Assembly: GCA_963930655.1 (NCBI GenBank)
Contig: OZ005606.1
Location: 12,977,501-13,041,500, forward strand
DNA from: Myrica gale
Lineage: Eukaryota; Streptophyta; Magnoliopsida; Fagales; Myricaceae
DNA length: 64,000 nt
Reading direction: 5' to 3'
Numbering within the stretch: position 1 is the first letter of the stretch; each line of letters opens with the position of its first letter. The position numbers were made by a program, and so were the translations under genes. Shown here piece after piece: positions 1 through 11,895 of the stretch. A model generated the notes under the pieces. That model made no database searches, was not told the DNA's origin, and saw only the letters and a program-made list of their open reading frames with translations.

Positions 1-360
1 CAAGTCAGTGATTTTCAATATATCTGGTGTTACTGGAGTTTCCTGTCTCTTCGGTTTCTGTCAGCATCGGCTCATTATTTTATGAGAAGTTTTGTTGAGA
101 CAACTGAGCTACATAAAATTTGTATAACTTATCTACTGGTACAGATAAATGATTGAACATTGCAACAGCACATAAAATCATTGCCATTAGGTCTTGCTTT
201 TGAGATGAAGACGAGAACTAGAAGAACTTTGCACTTTCTTACCAATGAGAACTTTGGATGAACGCTTCACTTGTATTTTTGTTTCACATGAATACCATAA
301 AAGGTGCATTTCTATCAGTTCATGGTTCTTCCATGTTAACACTTGCTCTCATTTTTGCAG

Positions 361-1162
361 TTTTTGTCAATGAAGCTCTCAACTGTAAATCCACGGCTAG
401 ATTTTAACATCGAAGGGCTACTGGCAAAAGATGTAAAATAATATTACAAACATTTCAGTACCGAAATCATTATGTACACCCCTTGTGCTTCCCTTGACAA
501 ATTCTTAAACTATGCAGCTCCTTCAGTCACGAATGGCTACTTCGTCTACTCTGGGATTTTCGCCTGATATGCCTATGGCTTATCCTTCATTACATCCATC
601 TCAACAAGGTCTTATTCAAGCTGGTCTTCCTGCCACAGGAAGCTCATCTGACTTACTTCAAAGAAACATTAGTTCCCATTTGACTCCAATGACGGGAAGA
701 CTCAAGGAACCTACACGGGTAACTTTTAATTCATAGCCAGAATTGTAGTTTCTCATCCCCTGCTTACTCTAAAAGTGCTCGTAGTTAATTTTGATTTTGT
801 TCCTGTATTATGTTACTCAAGGGGAAGAAGTTGGGCATATTCTATACAGTATATAAGTTTCAGTGGGTAGGCCAATGTCTCCACGTGTCGCAATTAACCT
901 TTCTTTTGATATGGTGATTATACAGGTACCTAATGCCTGGGAGGATGAGCTCCACAATGTTGTCCAGATGAGCTACGGAACCACTGCTCCCTCCAGTAGC
1001 CAAGATCCAGATGGTGTGTAGTGGTTTGGGTGTCCTTAGATGAGTATATATATTGCACATATGCTCTCCAATAAGATAAGCCAAAATGTTCGAGCTTCTA
1101 AATTGTTCCCTTCTGTTTTTGCAGGGTCTCTGCCTCGCTGCCATATGAAAGTTGAACTTTGA
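361..1162 (+). CDS. bHLH transcription factor, bHLH49/62/78-like, C-terminal part (partial gene)
   Basis: Four coding exons read in one frame: 361-432, 518-718, 926-1013 and 1125-1162, each bounded by AG acceptors and GT donors, ending at TGA 1160-1162. The first exon begins FLSMKLSTVNPRLDFN and continues IEGLLAKD. Exon 2 starts LLQSRMATSSTLGFSPDMP. The tail contains VPNAWEDELHNVVQMSYG and ends SLPRCHMKVEL. This is the conserved region after the second helix in the bHLH49/62/78 (CIB/HBI1-related) subfamily of nuclear DNA-binding regulators of growth and flowering. The DNA-binding basic helix-loop-helix itself lies upstream of the window, and positions 1-360 look like the preceding intron. The subfamily call is firm from the tail motif; the exact orthologue cannot be named. 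An AATAATAAAG at about 1243 could be the polyadenylation signal. Confidence 0.82.
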
Positions 1163-1612
1163 TCTTTGCTTTTGGATTTCATTGCCACAATGCTATTACA
1201 GCCTGGCATATCCTTGCACTATTATTGTATTTGGATCTCAAGGAAATAATAAAGCTCACGAGATTTCCTCTTCTGTTGATTAAAAGATTTAACATCACCA
1301 AATTTAGTTCAAGCTGTGTGTAAAATGATATGCTACCCTGGTGTATTAGCTTGATGGGTCAGTGATATGACCCAAAGAGGATTTTTTTCTAGCTTTCAGG
1401 ATTCTCAGAGATATGATGCAGCAACAGCGGCCGTTGGCTCTTTTGTTGACTCACTAAATCCTATTTACCCACAAGTGAGAATACTGTATTCGGAAGACTA
1501 GGTTGCTTCCTAGTTATAAGGACTTGTGTAGATGAGGGCCAACAGATTGAAGTACAACTAAATCTCTGGAGACAGGCTAAGAGGAAAGATCATAGCGAGG
1601 CACTTTTTTATC
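1163..1612 (+). other. 3' UTR and downstream flank of the bHLH gene
   Basis: There is no coding frame here. A possible polyadenylation signal (AATAATAAAG) lies near 1243, so the proximal part is probably the bHLH 3' UTR. The rest is unremarkable single-copy-looking sequence. Confidence 0.4.
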
Positions 1613-1775
1613 TGGTTACGAAACTACGAGGTACATTTTACAAAGAAGTTTGCAAGAGAAATCATGATGATCAAGTTTAGTTTACCAGCTGTTTGTTTTT
1701 GTGTTACACTGACAAATGTAATGTTATTATCTTTTCTATCCAATACTATTCTTTCTTCTGCTCCGTCGTAATAGT
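1613..1775 (+). repeat. 160-bp direct repeat, copy 1
   Basis: The block starting ACGAAACTACGAGGTACATT and ending CTCCGTCGTAAT recurs at 5049-5213 with only a few substitutions and one small indel. Similarity stops abruptly at both ends. Copy 1 adjoins the bHLH 3' flank. Copy 2 sits inside transposon-derived DNA next to a transposon ORF relic, so copy 1 is more likely the original and copy 2 a captured duplicate. Confidence 0.7.
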
Positions 1776-2280
1776 GGAGTGAACGTGGGGTCGTAAAGAA
1801 CTAAAGCTATTCTGCTATTGTCGAGCTCTATAACTCCAACTCGTGTTCCATGTCGAGTTGGAATGTTAATTTTGGGGAATATTGAACTAGTCAAATTTAC
1901 TTAAACTTTCTTCAGCTCAGTTTGGGCTAGTTAAAATTTAAACAGGCAGCTCATTTATATGAACTTTGACTTGTTCATTTGAGTTCGCGAAGTGAACAAA
2001 GTTTACGTTCACAAAGTTTTCGTGTAAATGTTGCATACATATCACCAATGTATAACATATTATATACGCATACACATTTTGGTATACATCTACACTCACA
2101 GGGAAGGAATTACCTGGCCCATAATGTTGCCAGGTGGTGCTTTGAAAAAAACGTATCTGGGTAAGTCTGTAGCAGCGCCCTTCCCAGTGAAGTTTTAAAC
2201 TGTGATGGTAACATTCTGTTGTGTAATGCTAAGATGTTTGCTTATAGAAAAAAGAAAAAATAGATATAATTATGTTGCCA

Positions 2281-2455
2281 AGTGGTGTTTGAATGTTAAA
2301 ATTTTAGGGTGGTTAAAATTTTGGGGTGTTAGTTAGTGAAAAAGTGAAGAGAGATAATTTGAATATATTTTATATTTACTAGAGTTAAAAGTGATGATTT
2401 GATTGAGAAAGATAATTTTGTTTAAATTAGTCATCTAATATGTAGTCATAAGTAC
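2281..2455 (+). repeat. AT-rich MITE-like dispersed repeat
   Basis: It begins around GTGTTTGAATGTTAAAATTT and runs through a GTGAAAAAGTGAAGAGAGAT-like core to TGATTTGATTGAGAAAGAT. Relatives occur at about 33845-33995 and 47645-47850 in the same orientation, and at 17660-17815, 42935-43110, 45830-46095 and 51285-51535 in the opposite orientation. It is non-coding and AT-rich, with clear family resemblance but diverged copies, as expected for an old non-autonomous DNA transposon. Confidence 0.5.
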
Positions 2456-2749
2456 TTTCATAAGATATTTTATTGATCTTCAGCTTGATTTTCCTCGTTA
2501 CATTCAAATGTCCAAAACAGATTAAACTTATGCAAACAAAAAAACAACAATTGAACTTGACTTGCACATAAAAAGAAAAGATTGGACATTGGTGAAATTT
2601 TTGTTGTTGGAGGTAATATAGATTCTTTTGAAATCGGTAAAAAAGTTGTTAAAGTTAGGAAATTGTAAAAAGTTATTGGAATTTGTGAAAAAATTGGTAG
2701 AGTTTATACAAAGGTATTGAAATTGGTGAAAAAATGATTATGATTTTTT

Positions 2750-3971
2750 TAAAAAGTTACTAGATCCCTTACACCGTGCCCTGTTCTTAACGAAACACTT
2801 CATTGTCCATAGCAAAGCATCATGTAACTTAAATGAACTTGATACGACCGCGTCGTACATCTGCATTCCATTTTCCCACAAGTCCTTCAACTCATCTATC
2901 AATGGCCGCAAGTAGATGTTGATATCATTCACCGGACTTCTTAGACCTGAAATAAGCAACGACAACATGAAACTTGAATCATGTTGCCAAACGGATTAAA
3001 CCCTTCAGATGAAAAACCTAACTGGACGTTCCGAGATTCCCGACCAAACCATTCATATTTCTTATCGAGGTCCTTCCATACCCTAGAGTCTGCAGGATGC
3101 GTCATTATCCTATCTTCGACCACACTTCACTTGGTACAACCACATTTACTGTTTGCCTTGATATAAACAATCTCTGCAACCTCGGTTTCAAGACAAAAAT
3201 GTCGCAACACTTTTTGAGGAACCTTTGATTTGCTATTTTGACTGTACTTCCACCTCGATGCCCCACACACCGGACACTCTTGTAACTCACTATGCTCCTT
3301 CCAAAACAGTACACAGTCATTTAAGCACGCATGTATGTTATCGTAGCTAAATCCAAAATTCTTTCTTAACTTTTTCGCCTCATAATAAGATTTAGGACGT
3401 GTCTCCCCCTCCGATAACACATCTTTTATCAAACCCAACACATCTTCAAACGCCTTTACAATCAAATTATTCTCTGACTTTTAGTACTTCTTACACTCGA
3501 GATACAACTCTCGCTCAGCATCCGCGCATAACTTGGTATATGCGGAAAACCCGTCTCAAGACCCCGACTCGACTGTTTCAAGACTCGGCATATTTTCACC
3601 AGCATTCTCATCAACCCCTGCTCCTGCCTCAAAATCTTCTAACATGTCTCTCATATCATCATTTATGTTTCCCTCAGAGTCCTCACTGCTAGGTTCAGGT
3701 TCCAAAGTCACTATCCTGTTAGAAACTTTTGAAATTGACTCTCCGTGAAATACCTAATGAGTGTAACTTTGGTCAAATTCAATTATGAATAAATGATCTT
3801 TCATCTCGTCTCCACGTTGGAACAATACATTCTTACATCTCTAACATATACATCATATCAGTCCCCGACATTCTACATAACTATGGGCAACACTCATAAA
3901 ATTCTGAACAACCATCACTATACTTCGCACTTTTTGAGTCTACCAGCCTCATAAATCCATCTCTTATCCAT
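2750..3971 (-). pseudogene. CACTA/En-Spm TNP2-type transposase relic
   Basis: Read on the minus strand, the relic starts MDKRWIYEAGRLKKCE at 3971, which resembles the transposase-associated domain at the N terminus of plant CACTA proteins. After a degraded linker, frames at 3465-3127 show RPKSYYEAKKLRKNFGFSYD, then CLNDCVLFWKEHSELQ and ECPVCGASRWKYSQNSK, typical of the start of the TNP2 domain. The reading then shifts frame through PADSRVWKDLDKKYEWFG and GFNPFGNM, and again through PVNDINIYLRPLIDELKDLW. At least two frameshifts and several stops break it, and the C-terminal half of TNP2 is missing. The family identity is clear from motif order; the gene is dead. Confidence 0.8.
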
Positions 3972-4330
3972 ATTAATCTTTTAAAGACGAAAATACAAAC
4001 AATAATGCAAACAATGATGACATTCACAATTAACTACAATTTCTTCCGGTGATAGATCCTATCCCATTCAGGTTTACAATATCACGTACTGCACCTAATT
4101 GACCTGACCATTGTGACCGATGCTCTAGAAATTTCGACAGCATTTCCCCTCGGTCCCCAGATACACGCCTACAACATTGAGCATAAACACCCACCATTAA
4201 AGGCAAGTGTGCAAGCTTAATGTTGAATGCGTATCCGAAGGACAAAAGAAGATTTGCATTGAAATTTCTAAACACATCTGTCACAACAGCAGAAACAATT
4301 ACGCACATTACACATATTGTAAACTAAAAT

Positions 4331-4397
4331 TGTCCATAACGTGGACAATTTAAGAATTACATCGAGTTCGTTATCCGAACTACTTGTAATTCTTAAA
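4331..4397. repeat. Compound hairpin (nested inverted repeats)
   Basis: TTTAAGAATTACA at 4349-4361 is the exact reverse complement of TGTAATTCTTAAA at 4385-4397. Inside the loop, AGTTCG at 4365-4370 pairs with CGAACT at 4376-4381. Just upstream TGTCC/GGACA (4331-4347) forms a small hairpin of its own. The inner arms carry the CCGAAC motif that is repeated across the following 4 kb. Confidence 0.7.
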
Positions 4398-5048
4398 CGG
4401 GGGCTAAGGCTACTAAATGAATTCATGAACATAACAGCAAAAACCGTTCAGACGTGTTCATAACCGTCCGAACCATACATAGCGTCCAAACTAAAACATA
4501 GCGTCTGTACGGACCATAAGTCGTCCGGACTACGATTGTCGAATAAGACAATTATTTGACGCATAGACTCCATTTTCACCATAAATTCATGCCAAAATCA
4601 ACCCAAATCACAAACACTTTGATAGAAACACATCACAACCAACCCCAAACTCCATTGCTAGAGTTTTAGACCCTAAAAATTCTAAAAACACATGTTTTGA
4701 TATCCTAAAATCCATGTTTTTCATCCTAAAACAAAAGAAATTGTAAAACCCACTAACCTCAAATGCAATTCAATGCGAAATCTTAAATGAATTGCTCATT
4801 CCACACCCTTTTCAATGAGATTGACGTCCAAAATCAACTCCCTTCTTTTTCTCTTGCTCAAATCTCTCAAATCTTTATGTTTTTACTTTTTGGCTATATT
4901 GTCTGCGATTTCCTGTTTTTCAAACGAATAAAACTTGTTCGGATGCATTTAATGTTGTTTGGACGCCTACGTGCATATGTTTTCGAGGGAATCGTTGCCG
5001 CCTAAAATTTCACACAGTCCAAACGTAATAGTTTACGTCTGCACGGTG

Positions 5049-5213
5049 GCTACGAAACTACGAGGTACATTTTACAAAAAAGTTTGCAAGAGAAATAATG
5101 ATGATGTTTTCTCCAGTTTATTTTACCAGCTGTTTGTTTTTGTGTTACACTGACAAATGTAATGTTATTATCTTTTCTATCCAATACCATTCTTTCTTCT
5201 ACTCCGTCGTAAT
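5049..5213 (+). repeat. 160-bp direct repeat, copy 2
   Basis: Near-identical to 1613-1775. It directly abuts the 3' end of the transposon ORF relic at 5214-6251, consistent with flanking genomic sequence having been copied into the element. Confidence 0.7.
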
Positions 5214-6251
5214 GTTATGCCTCATGTGCTCCTCAAGCAAAAAGACCTGCTGGGTCAGGACAAATAATTATGCATTGGTTGCCACACCCTTCAGGACTGA
5301 CTTAACCTCAGCCACCTCATTCTTCCACTCACTGTCCATGCTTTCCACCTTACGCTCCAAAGCTGTCAGCCGAGAACTGATACCGCCCACCATCTCATGG
5401 GTGGGTTGCATGACCATTCACATCTGCTTAATCAGCTCAGTCATCATAGCCGCCACCCCGCTCGGTCGTTGTGCCTCGAGTCCCTGGGAGGAGCCCTGTC
5501 CAAGATCCTACTTCTCCGTCCCCTCAGCCGGCTCTTGTCGTCTACCTCTATCTACCTGAGCGGCATTCAGCACTCGGCAAGTCTGTGCCATCGATTTTGA
5601 GAGCGTAGTCTTGTTAATCGACCCTAGTGGAACCGCTCTTGGCTCGTCGCCACCCTCGGGTATCAGCATAGCGTGCAGGAACTGGGTCAGAAGAATATTG
5701 TAGGGCAACAAAATCTAAGCATCGGTCTTTAAGGCCTCAGCATGAATCCCCCGTACAACTACCAGGTACAAAGACCTCGGTCCGACCATAAGACATCTCC
5801 ATCGTATGCTTCTTCAGGTCGATGACGGATCATAGGATCAGACGCATGATCCTCCAAAAATGAAGCAGCTGCCTGTATTGCATGTTTCTTCCCTCTAGGA
5901 TAGCCTTATCCTGGCCCAGCAACGTCCGACCCTCTTCTCTCAATGGCAGGTTGGGGAACGCTGTCACATCCCTTTCGTACCCCAAGAAGCTTGCTAGCTC
6001 GTCCGACGAGAATGTGATCTGCACGTTCCGGACGATCACCTTCATACTAGGTGCGTCGAGGTCCATCACCCGAAGTATAGAAGCATAGAACTCTCGCACT
6101 AGGTTCTTTGAAGCATAGCCGGTCCTCTGGAGGAAACGGAAACCAACCAGCCTGCTCCAATACCTCTAGAAGCGTCCGATCCTCGAATCGAAACTCGTAG
6201 AAATCTGCCAATTGCATCGGCCTGGATGCTGGTACGCTGACGCTTGCTCAT
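5214..6251 (-). pseudogene. Putative plant transposon protein relic (PF20167-like)
   Basis: The minus-strand reading starts MSKRQRTSIQADAIGRF at 6251. After a frameshift it gives a long segment with VREFYASILRVMDL, VRNVQITFSSDELASFLGYE and FPNLPLREEGRTLLGQDKAI (6099-5830), a pattern seen in the domain annotated as putative plant transposon protein (PF20167-like). A further open segment at 5711-5508 contains LPYNILLTQFLHAMLIPEGG. A charged, heptad-like C-terminal region runs down to about 5214. Several stops and frameshifts separate the parts. Function in the family is unknown. It lies on the same strand as the TNP2 relic, so both may come from one large element. The domain assignment is from memory and moderately sure. 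Confidence 0.5.
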
Positions 6252-8660
6252 TTTTTAGGAATTTGTACGAAAGCATTCGCATCGTTAAAAGGGGGTTGGC
6301 ACAATTAGAAATACGTCCGAACAATTACATAAATCATCCGAACTATGTGATAAAAAAAGAAATATGCAAATTTAATATAAAAAGGCGTCTGGAAAGACAT
6401 AAAGAGCATCTGGACAAAACGGTAGAGCGTATGGACATATAAGAAATGACATCGTACCCTTTTTGGGATACTACAAGGCTTCTGAACAGCTATGGATAGC
6501 CGTCCGAACTTAAAAAAGATAAGAAAATAATTTAAATTTATTATGGAACCGTTCGGACTGTATTGATAAATCATTCTGATATAATAAAAAGACAATGTAT
6601 CCCTTTTGGGATACTACTTGGTGTCCGAACAACTTTGGATAGTCGTCTGAACTAAATAAAAATAAACTATTTAAATTTAATATAAAACCGTCCAGACAGC
6701 TTAGATGTAGCGTCTGGATACACTCAAACCGAAAACATATCCCTTCAGGGATGCTAAACGATGTTCGGACTCGACGTGGACGACGACTGAGTTAACTTAG
6801 CCATGACAACGCCCCAAAACCTCTCACACACTATCCGAAACACCACCAAATTACAAAAAAAATATACTTAAAAACAATCCTAACACTTAACACAATCAAT
6901 TTATACGTAAAAGTAAATAAAAAAATAATGTACTATACAACAAATAGAATTGAAATCCTATACGTAAAATTATAAAAAAACACAAAATTCAAAGCTAAAA
7001 TCATGTTAAAAATCAACAAAACATACTTGGATATGATTAGAATTTCGAAGGAATGAGTTTACGTCAAGATTTGGGAAGGAAACAAGTGAGGGTCGAGGGA
7101 GTATAGATGATGAAACGTTCGGTTTAGATGAAATTGTCGAACTGTTAAACTTTTCATAAACTGTGGACGCCGTCCGGACGGTTTGGACCCGTCCGGATAT
7201 TTTATAGCACACGTGTTCCTATGAGATTCATCCGCATTAAATGCCAAAATTTAAACCGTTTAAAACGGTTCGAAAAATTAAATGCGTATGGACGGTAGAG
7301 ATACGTCCGAACGGTGTTCCCCTGACTTTGCGCGACTTGGAAGCACAAGTTTGGCTGAATAAACCTCATGTTTTGTCCGGACGATATTCAAGAGGTTTAG
7401 ACGGTGACAACTGTTTTCAACCGTCGTGTAACGTTAACACGTGTAAGTCATGCGATGGTTACACAGACGTCTGGACATGTCTCTCATATGTTCCAACAAT
7501 GTCATTTGATCATAATCGTCTGGATCGTATTATTCTACGTTCGAACTTCTGCCTCATTAAACACTGCATTCTTCTGTGATAATTGTGTCCGGAAGTCTTT
7601 TTTGATTGTTCCAATGTAATCAATTTGTGTGATGCGTCCGAACGACAGGTAACAATGTTCGTTCGTACGCTTGACAAATTTATTTTATTGCTTAATTCAC
7701 ATGGGTTAATTTACTTCACTCAATTTAATTTATTCAAATCATTTAACTAACACAATGTAATTATAACTAATAACCTATTTAAATTAAATTGTAATTACAC
7801 TAACCGTTCCGTTAACATAACACTCACAAATAACAATTCCCTTTGCATAATATTCAGCTTCTTCGTCAGAGCCATATCCGTTAGAACAAATTTGTTCTCC
7901 AGATCGGTCAAGCGGCATTGGAGCTCCATGCACAACGAATGCATCGGCTCCACAATCGCCCGAATACTCCCCCTCGACTCTACTAAAAAATCGTTTTCCC
8001 AAGCTAGTCGCACTGTCTGTCCTCCGACATTGGTGATACTTCTCTCGGAGCGATCAATTGTCAATCTAGCAAAAATCGTCCGAACATAAGCACAAATTGT
8101 CCGAACTTGTCCAACGACGTATGGATGATACTAAACACCTACGGACGTCTATAGACAATCGTTCGAATGGTAATTCGATGAACACAAACCAAACAACATA
8201 GATGAACATAAAGAAGCAAAAAAATTCAAAAGTGTTAAATTGAAATGCATGAAATTGAAAACCAAACTCACGAAGAAGGTCTTACTTGAAGTTGTTTGAG
8301 AGATCTCGAAATAAATCTCGAACGGGAAGTGAAAACATTTAAGAGAAAAGTTTGAGAGAAGAGAGTGAAAGTGTGATTTTGACTAAGTCTGGCCGGTTTA
8401 ATGTGCTAAGAAGGTGTCCGAACGGTGTTTATAGGCGTTCGAACGCATCTCAAATGTTAGATTCACACTTGGCCCAATCAAATTCAACGTCATTAAATAT
8501 GTCTGATTCGAAAAGCTTATAGAACTTCAACCGTCCAGAGGTTCAGTATGGGTCTGAATGATTTTGACATCACGTGTTTGAAGTTTTGTAACGTGGAACC
8601 ACACGATTTGCGGAAGAAGCATTCATACATGTGCGGACAAGTTCTGTAGCGTCTGGACGA

Positions 8661-11016
8661 AGTATTTTTTTTGCGTTGAAATGCGCATGGTGGCGTTCTT
8701 ACTTGTGTTGAAATGCGCATTATTTAGTTTATAGTGGAGATTTAGACTGGGCTAGGTCCTGTAGAGAAGAGATACGAGTGTTTTTTCTTACTTGTGTTGT
8801 TCTGACTTGGTGTGATTGATTTTTCACTACATATACTTGTTGAGATTGCGCTCTATTTGCTTGCATCTAGAGAAGAATTATTCTGCTGTTTGTTTGTCAT
8901 TATCTCTCTCAACACGGTTGATGTGACATATATTATTATGTCATTTGAAATGTTAAATTAAGGCTACAAGCTTATTTAATTGTGGGTGACACTTGTCAAC
9001 TGTTGATTAACTTTGTGGAGGGAAGTTATATAGGACTTATTTGACAAAATTTGTAAATTAAGGAACTCTTATCATTAATTTTAAAATCCAAGGACAATTG
9101 ATAAATTCATCAAAATCAGAGATCATGAAATGGGTACTCAACTCTTTTTTTTTTCTTTATGCTTGTTGTACACGATAGAAAAGGAATTCATTTTTTCGGA
9201 GGAGGGAGAATGGAAATAAGGTATTAAAAATATTTTCCTATTTACGGGGCATTTGATTTTTTTTTATACGGGGCATTTGATTTACTTTGTTTGTTAACCC
9301 CCCTTATTCCACTATTTGTGCAATTGCAGGCTCTATGGCATGGAGCGCATGAATAGCTCGTGATAGTCATGAGTATTGCAATATTTGAAGCTTTTTGCGT
9401 TTTCTCTTCATGCATTACTGCCCTCTTCTCTCCTTATTTGTTGATCATCTGCGACTGCGTTCTTCTAAATTCTTGTTGATTTTTGGTCGGGGGAGAGGAG
9501 AGGGCAGGACATCTTCCTCAGGCAATATTTGAAATTCTAATGTGAATTATATATTCTGAGGAAGATTAGGCACCCCGACTATTTGATTATAGTACGAGCT
9601 TCTCACTACCTAATTGATTTCCATCAGGGAAAAACTTTGGGCAATTTGCAATTTTGACAAGACAGAGGTGATCACAAGGCACCCCGACTATTTATGGATT
9701 TGCTTTTGGATGCTTGGTTCACATGCCCAACAATTCAATATAACAATAAAAATGTCTACTTTACAAATTGGAATGGGAGATTTTGGATGCGTAATTCCTC
9801 ATCATAATTTGAAAATCGGAATGGGAGATTTTGGGAAATTCAGGTATAAACTTTTGAATTGGATATATTTATTTTTTCTTTTCATTTTTTTGTTATAAGG
9901 AACAATAAATTTTGTAGCGTATCTACTTTAATATTTGGTGTGAAAAGACCAAAACACCCTAACGAAAATTCCAATTCCTATTTTTGACCAAATCTGTCTG
10001 TTTAGAGTATATCAGATACAAAATATTGAAACGCTATATCAGAGTATCAAATTTCCTAATCCTCAATTCCATCACCAGCCATGCCTGAGTCAAGTCATTG
10101 AATTCGTGTTTAAACGGTAAATCTTTGATGGTTGTCATTTATCTTCGTGTACTATGCTTGTGGCTTGTATAATATTTCTTAGATTGAAAGACTTGGAAAA
10201 ACGAAGATCAATGAAGTATAAGGTGGTAATCTACATTCTGGATGTAATTGATTAAGTTTGGAAGAATTGGTTGAAGAATGTGTCTACCTAGTTTACTTGG
10301 AATTCAAGTATAGTGTGTAACATAATAACAGATTGTTTATTATTAGTAACTAAACATCTGTTAGGAGCTCAAAGTATTCTCCTTAGTGTCTCTGTTAAAA
10401 TATGAAGAAACATCCATAGTTGCTGGAAGTTGTGAAGGCTAGATGTTCCAGTTCAATAAGCTGATTGCATGATGGTAAGTGGGAAGATCAGCTTCGAAAT
10501 TCAGATTGGTAAGAATCAGATTTTGAACAGAAGAGAGGTTCGTCTGTCCCTACAAAGTGCATATCCGAATGTGGCATTTGGGTAAGGTAACATGTGATTA
10601 GATTAGCAACCGGGTTGGGTAATCTATTGTGTATCGAGTTCAAAATTAGTTGATTCATTTTACCGGCCTAGGGCCTAGAATGTTTTTACTACTTAAAAAG
10701 TTCATCACTTCAAGTTGATTTTCTCTTCGTCACTAAATCTGTGTCTCATGTGGGTTGATTGATTTAGTATACTTTCTTTAATTGTCTTTTGAGTATCTTA
10801 TTGGTACTGACCTTACGTGTTCAAGTAAGTGATATGATTGATCACTTTGGAAGTTTATACACCACCTAAATCAAATGGCAAGTAAGGAAGTTGTAGTGGT
10901 GATGATTTGATTACATTTGTCAAAGTTACATTTAAGTGTCTGATTTTTCAACTTCCTAAGAGTTTAAAAGTTTTCTTGAAGTTACTAATATTCTTTTGTA
11001 GTTGTGCAGAAAATTT
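8661..11016. other. Intergenic, no gene seen
   Basis: No convincing exon or structured RNA was found. The only local structures are two short duplications: GGCACCCCGACTATTT occurs at about 9571 and 9679, and GGAATGGGAGATTTTGG at about 9770 and 9818. The 94-residue frame spanning them matches nothing I recognise. Confidence 0.4.
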
Positions 11017-11115
11017 AAAGAACCTATGTTTTTTTTTTCTAACCCCAGGACCGATCCCTCCCTAAAGGGAGGAGTGTCAATTGAGCTATCAGCTCGCTGG
11101 CTAAAAGAACCTATG
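11017..11115 (-). mobile_element. Short tRNA-like SINE fragment with target-site duplication
   Basis: A 75-bp insert (11029-11103) is flanked by the 12-bp direct repeat AAAGAACCTATG at 11017-11028 and 11104-11115. On the minus strand it starts AGCCAGCGAGCTGATAGCTC, with an A-box-like TAGCTCAATTGACA, and ends in an A-tract (T11029 onward on the plus strand). Target duplication plus a terminal A-tail indicates retroposition. The body is short, so this is a truncated or very small SINE. Confidence 0.6.
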
Positions 11116-11895
11116 GTTTAATTCATTTAGTTTCGGGTCTAAACCAACTTGTTCATGCACCTTCTCAACCAGCTCGTACTCAACTTATACACCTTGCCAT
11201 AAATCCGCGGCACTTTCCCACAATAATTTTCAGTACGACAATCATAAGCAAATCAAAAAAAGCTTGCCAACACAAAAGGCCATTATCATTCCATTGAGGG
11301 GCCAAAAGATTGGGTGCCACAACGCGGTTGCAAAGTCTACTAATCAAAAGAAGGCATATGGAGAGAAAAGGAGAACATTTAATTTAATATATAGTTGCAT
11401 GGGATGTCTACGAATGGTATATCAAGAGTACTGCGTGTGCCAAAAGAAGCAAGGAGGGGTGCCATAACGCGGTTCATGAAATGTGGAAGTTTAAAAGTGC
11501 AGAGGTATACATTTTTTAATCTAGTGGACTTGGTTTGGTGTTTGAACTTTGAAGGGATCTTTGTAATGGGCTAATTTCAACTTCACCATACATGGCAGTA
11601 ATGGGCTTCGAATTGTATTCAGGCTGAAGACAAACAATGCATCCTCCAAAATTACATGACAATTCAGTTGGATCATATGCAAAAAATAATTAATAAATGA
11701 CAAAAGAAGATTAACCATGTTTCTTATATCTCGCAAAAGTGATAAAATTCCAATGTCGTATGCAGAAATTAGACGACTATATCAAGAGCAGAATCCCCTT
11801 TTTCTGCATGTTTGTTTACAAAGTGCTCAAAAGCAGAATAATTACCAAGTACCAAAGGTGCATATAAATATAACCAGAGACACAAAAAGACCAAG

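Larger units (their letters stand above)
4365..8660. repeat. Array of dispersed (C)GTCCGAAC-like motifs in both orientations
   Basis: About thirty copies of GTCCGAAC, GTTCGGAC or one-base variants (GTCTGGAC, GTCCGGAC, GTCCAAAC) occur singly or in pairs. Examples are near 4465, 4521, 4936, 6313, 6333, 6499, 6547, 6622, 6643, 6754, 7171, 7190, 7302, 7373, 7470, 7637, 8087, 8099, 8413, 8438 and 8650. Short degenerate motifs in both orientations near element ends are typical of CACTA subterminal regions, where TNPA-type proteins bind. No clear CACTA terminus was found at either side, so element borders are not claimed. Confidence 0.6.

Noticed and set aside
5098-5559. 153-codon plus-strand frame
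   Set aside because: It crosses the 160-bp duplicated block and lies antisense to the transposon ORF relic.
9614-9898. 94-codon open frame on the plus strand
   Set aside because: It consists partly of a short internal duplication and has a low-complexity hydrophobic tail; there is no recognisable domain.
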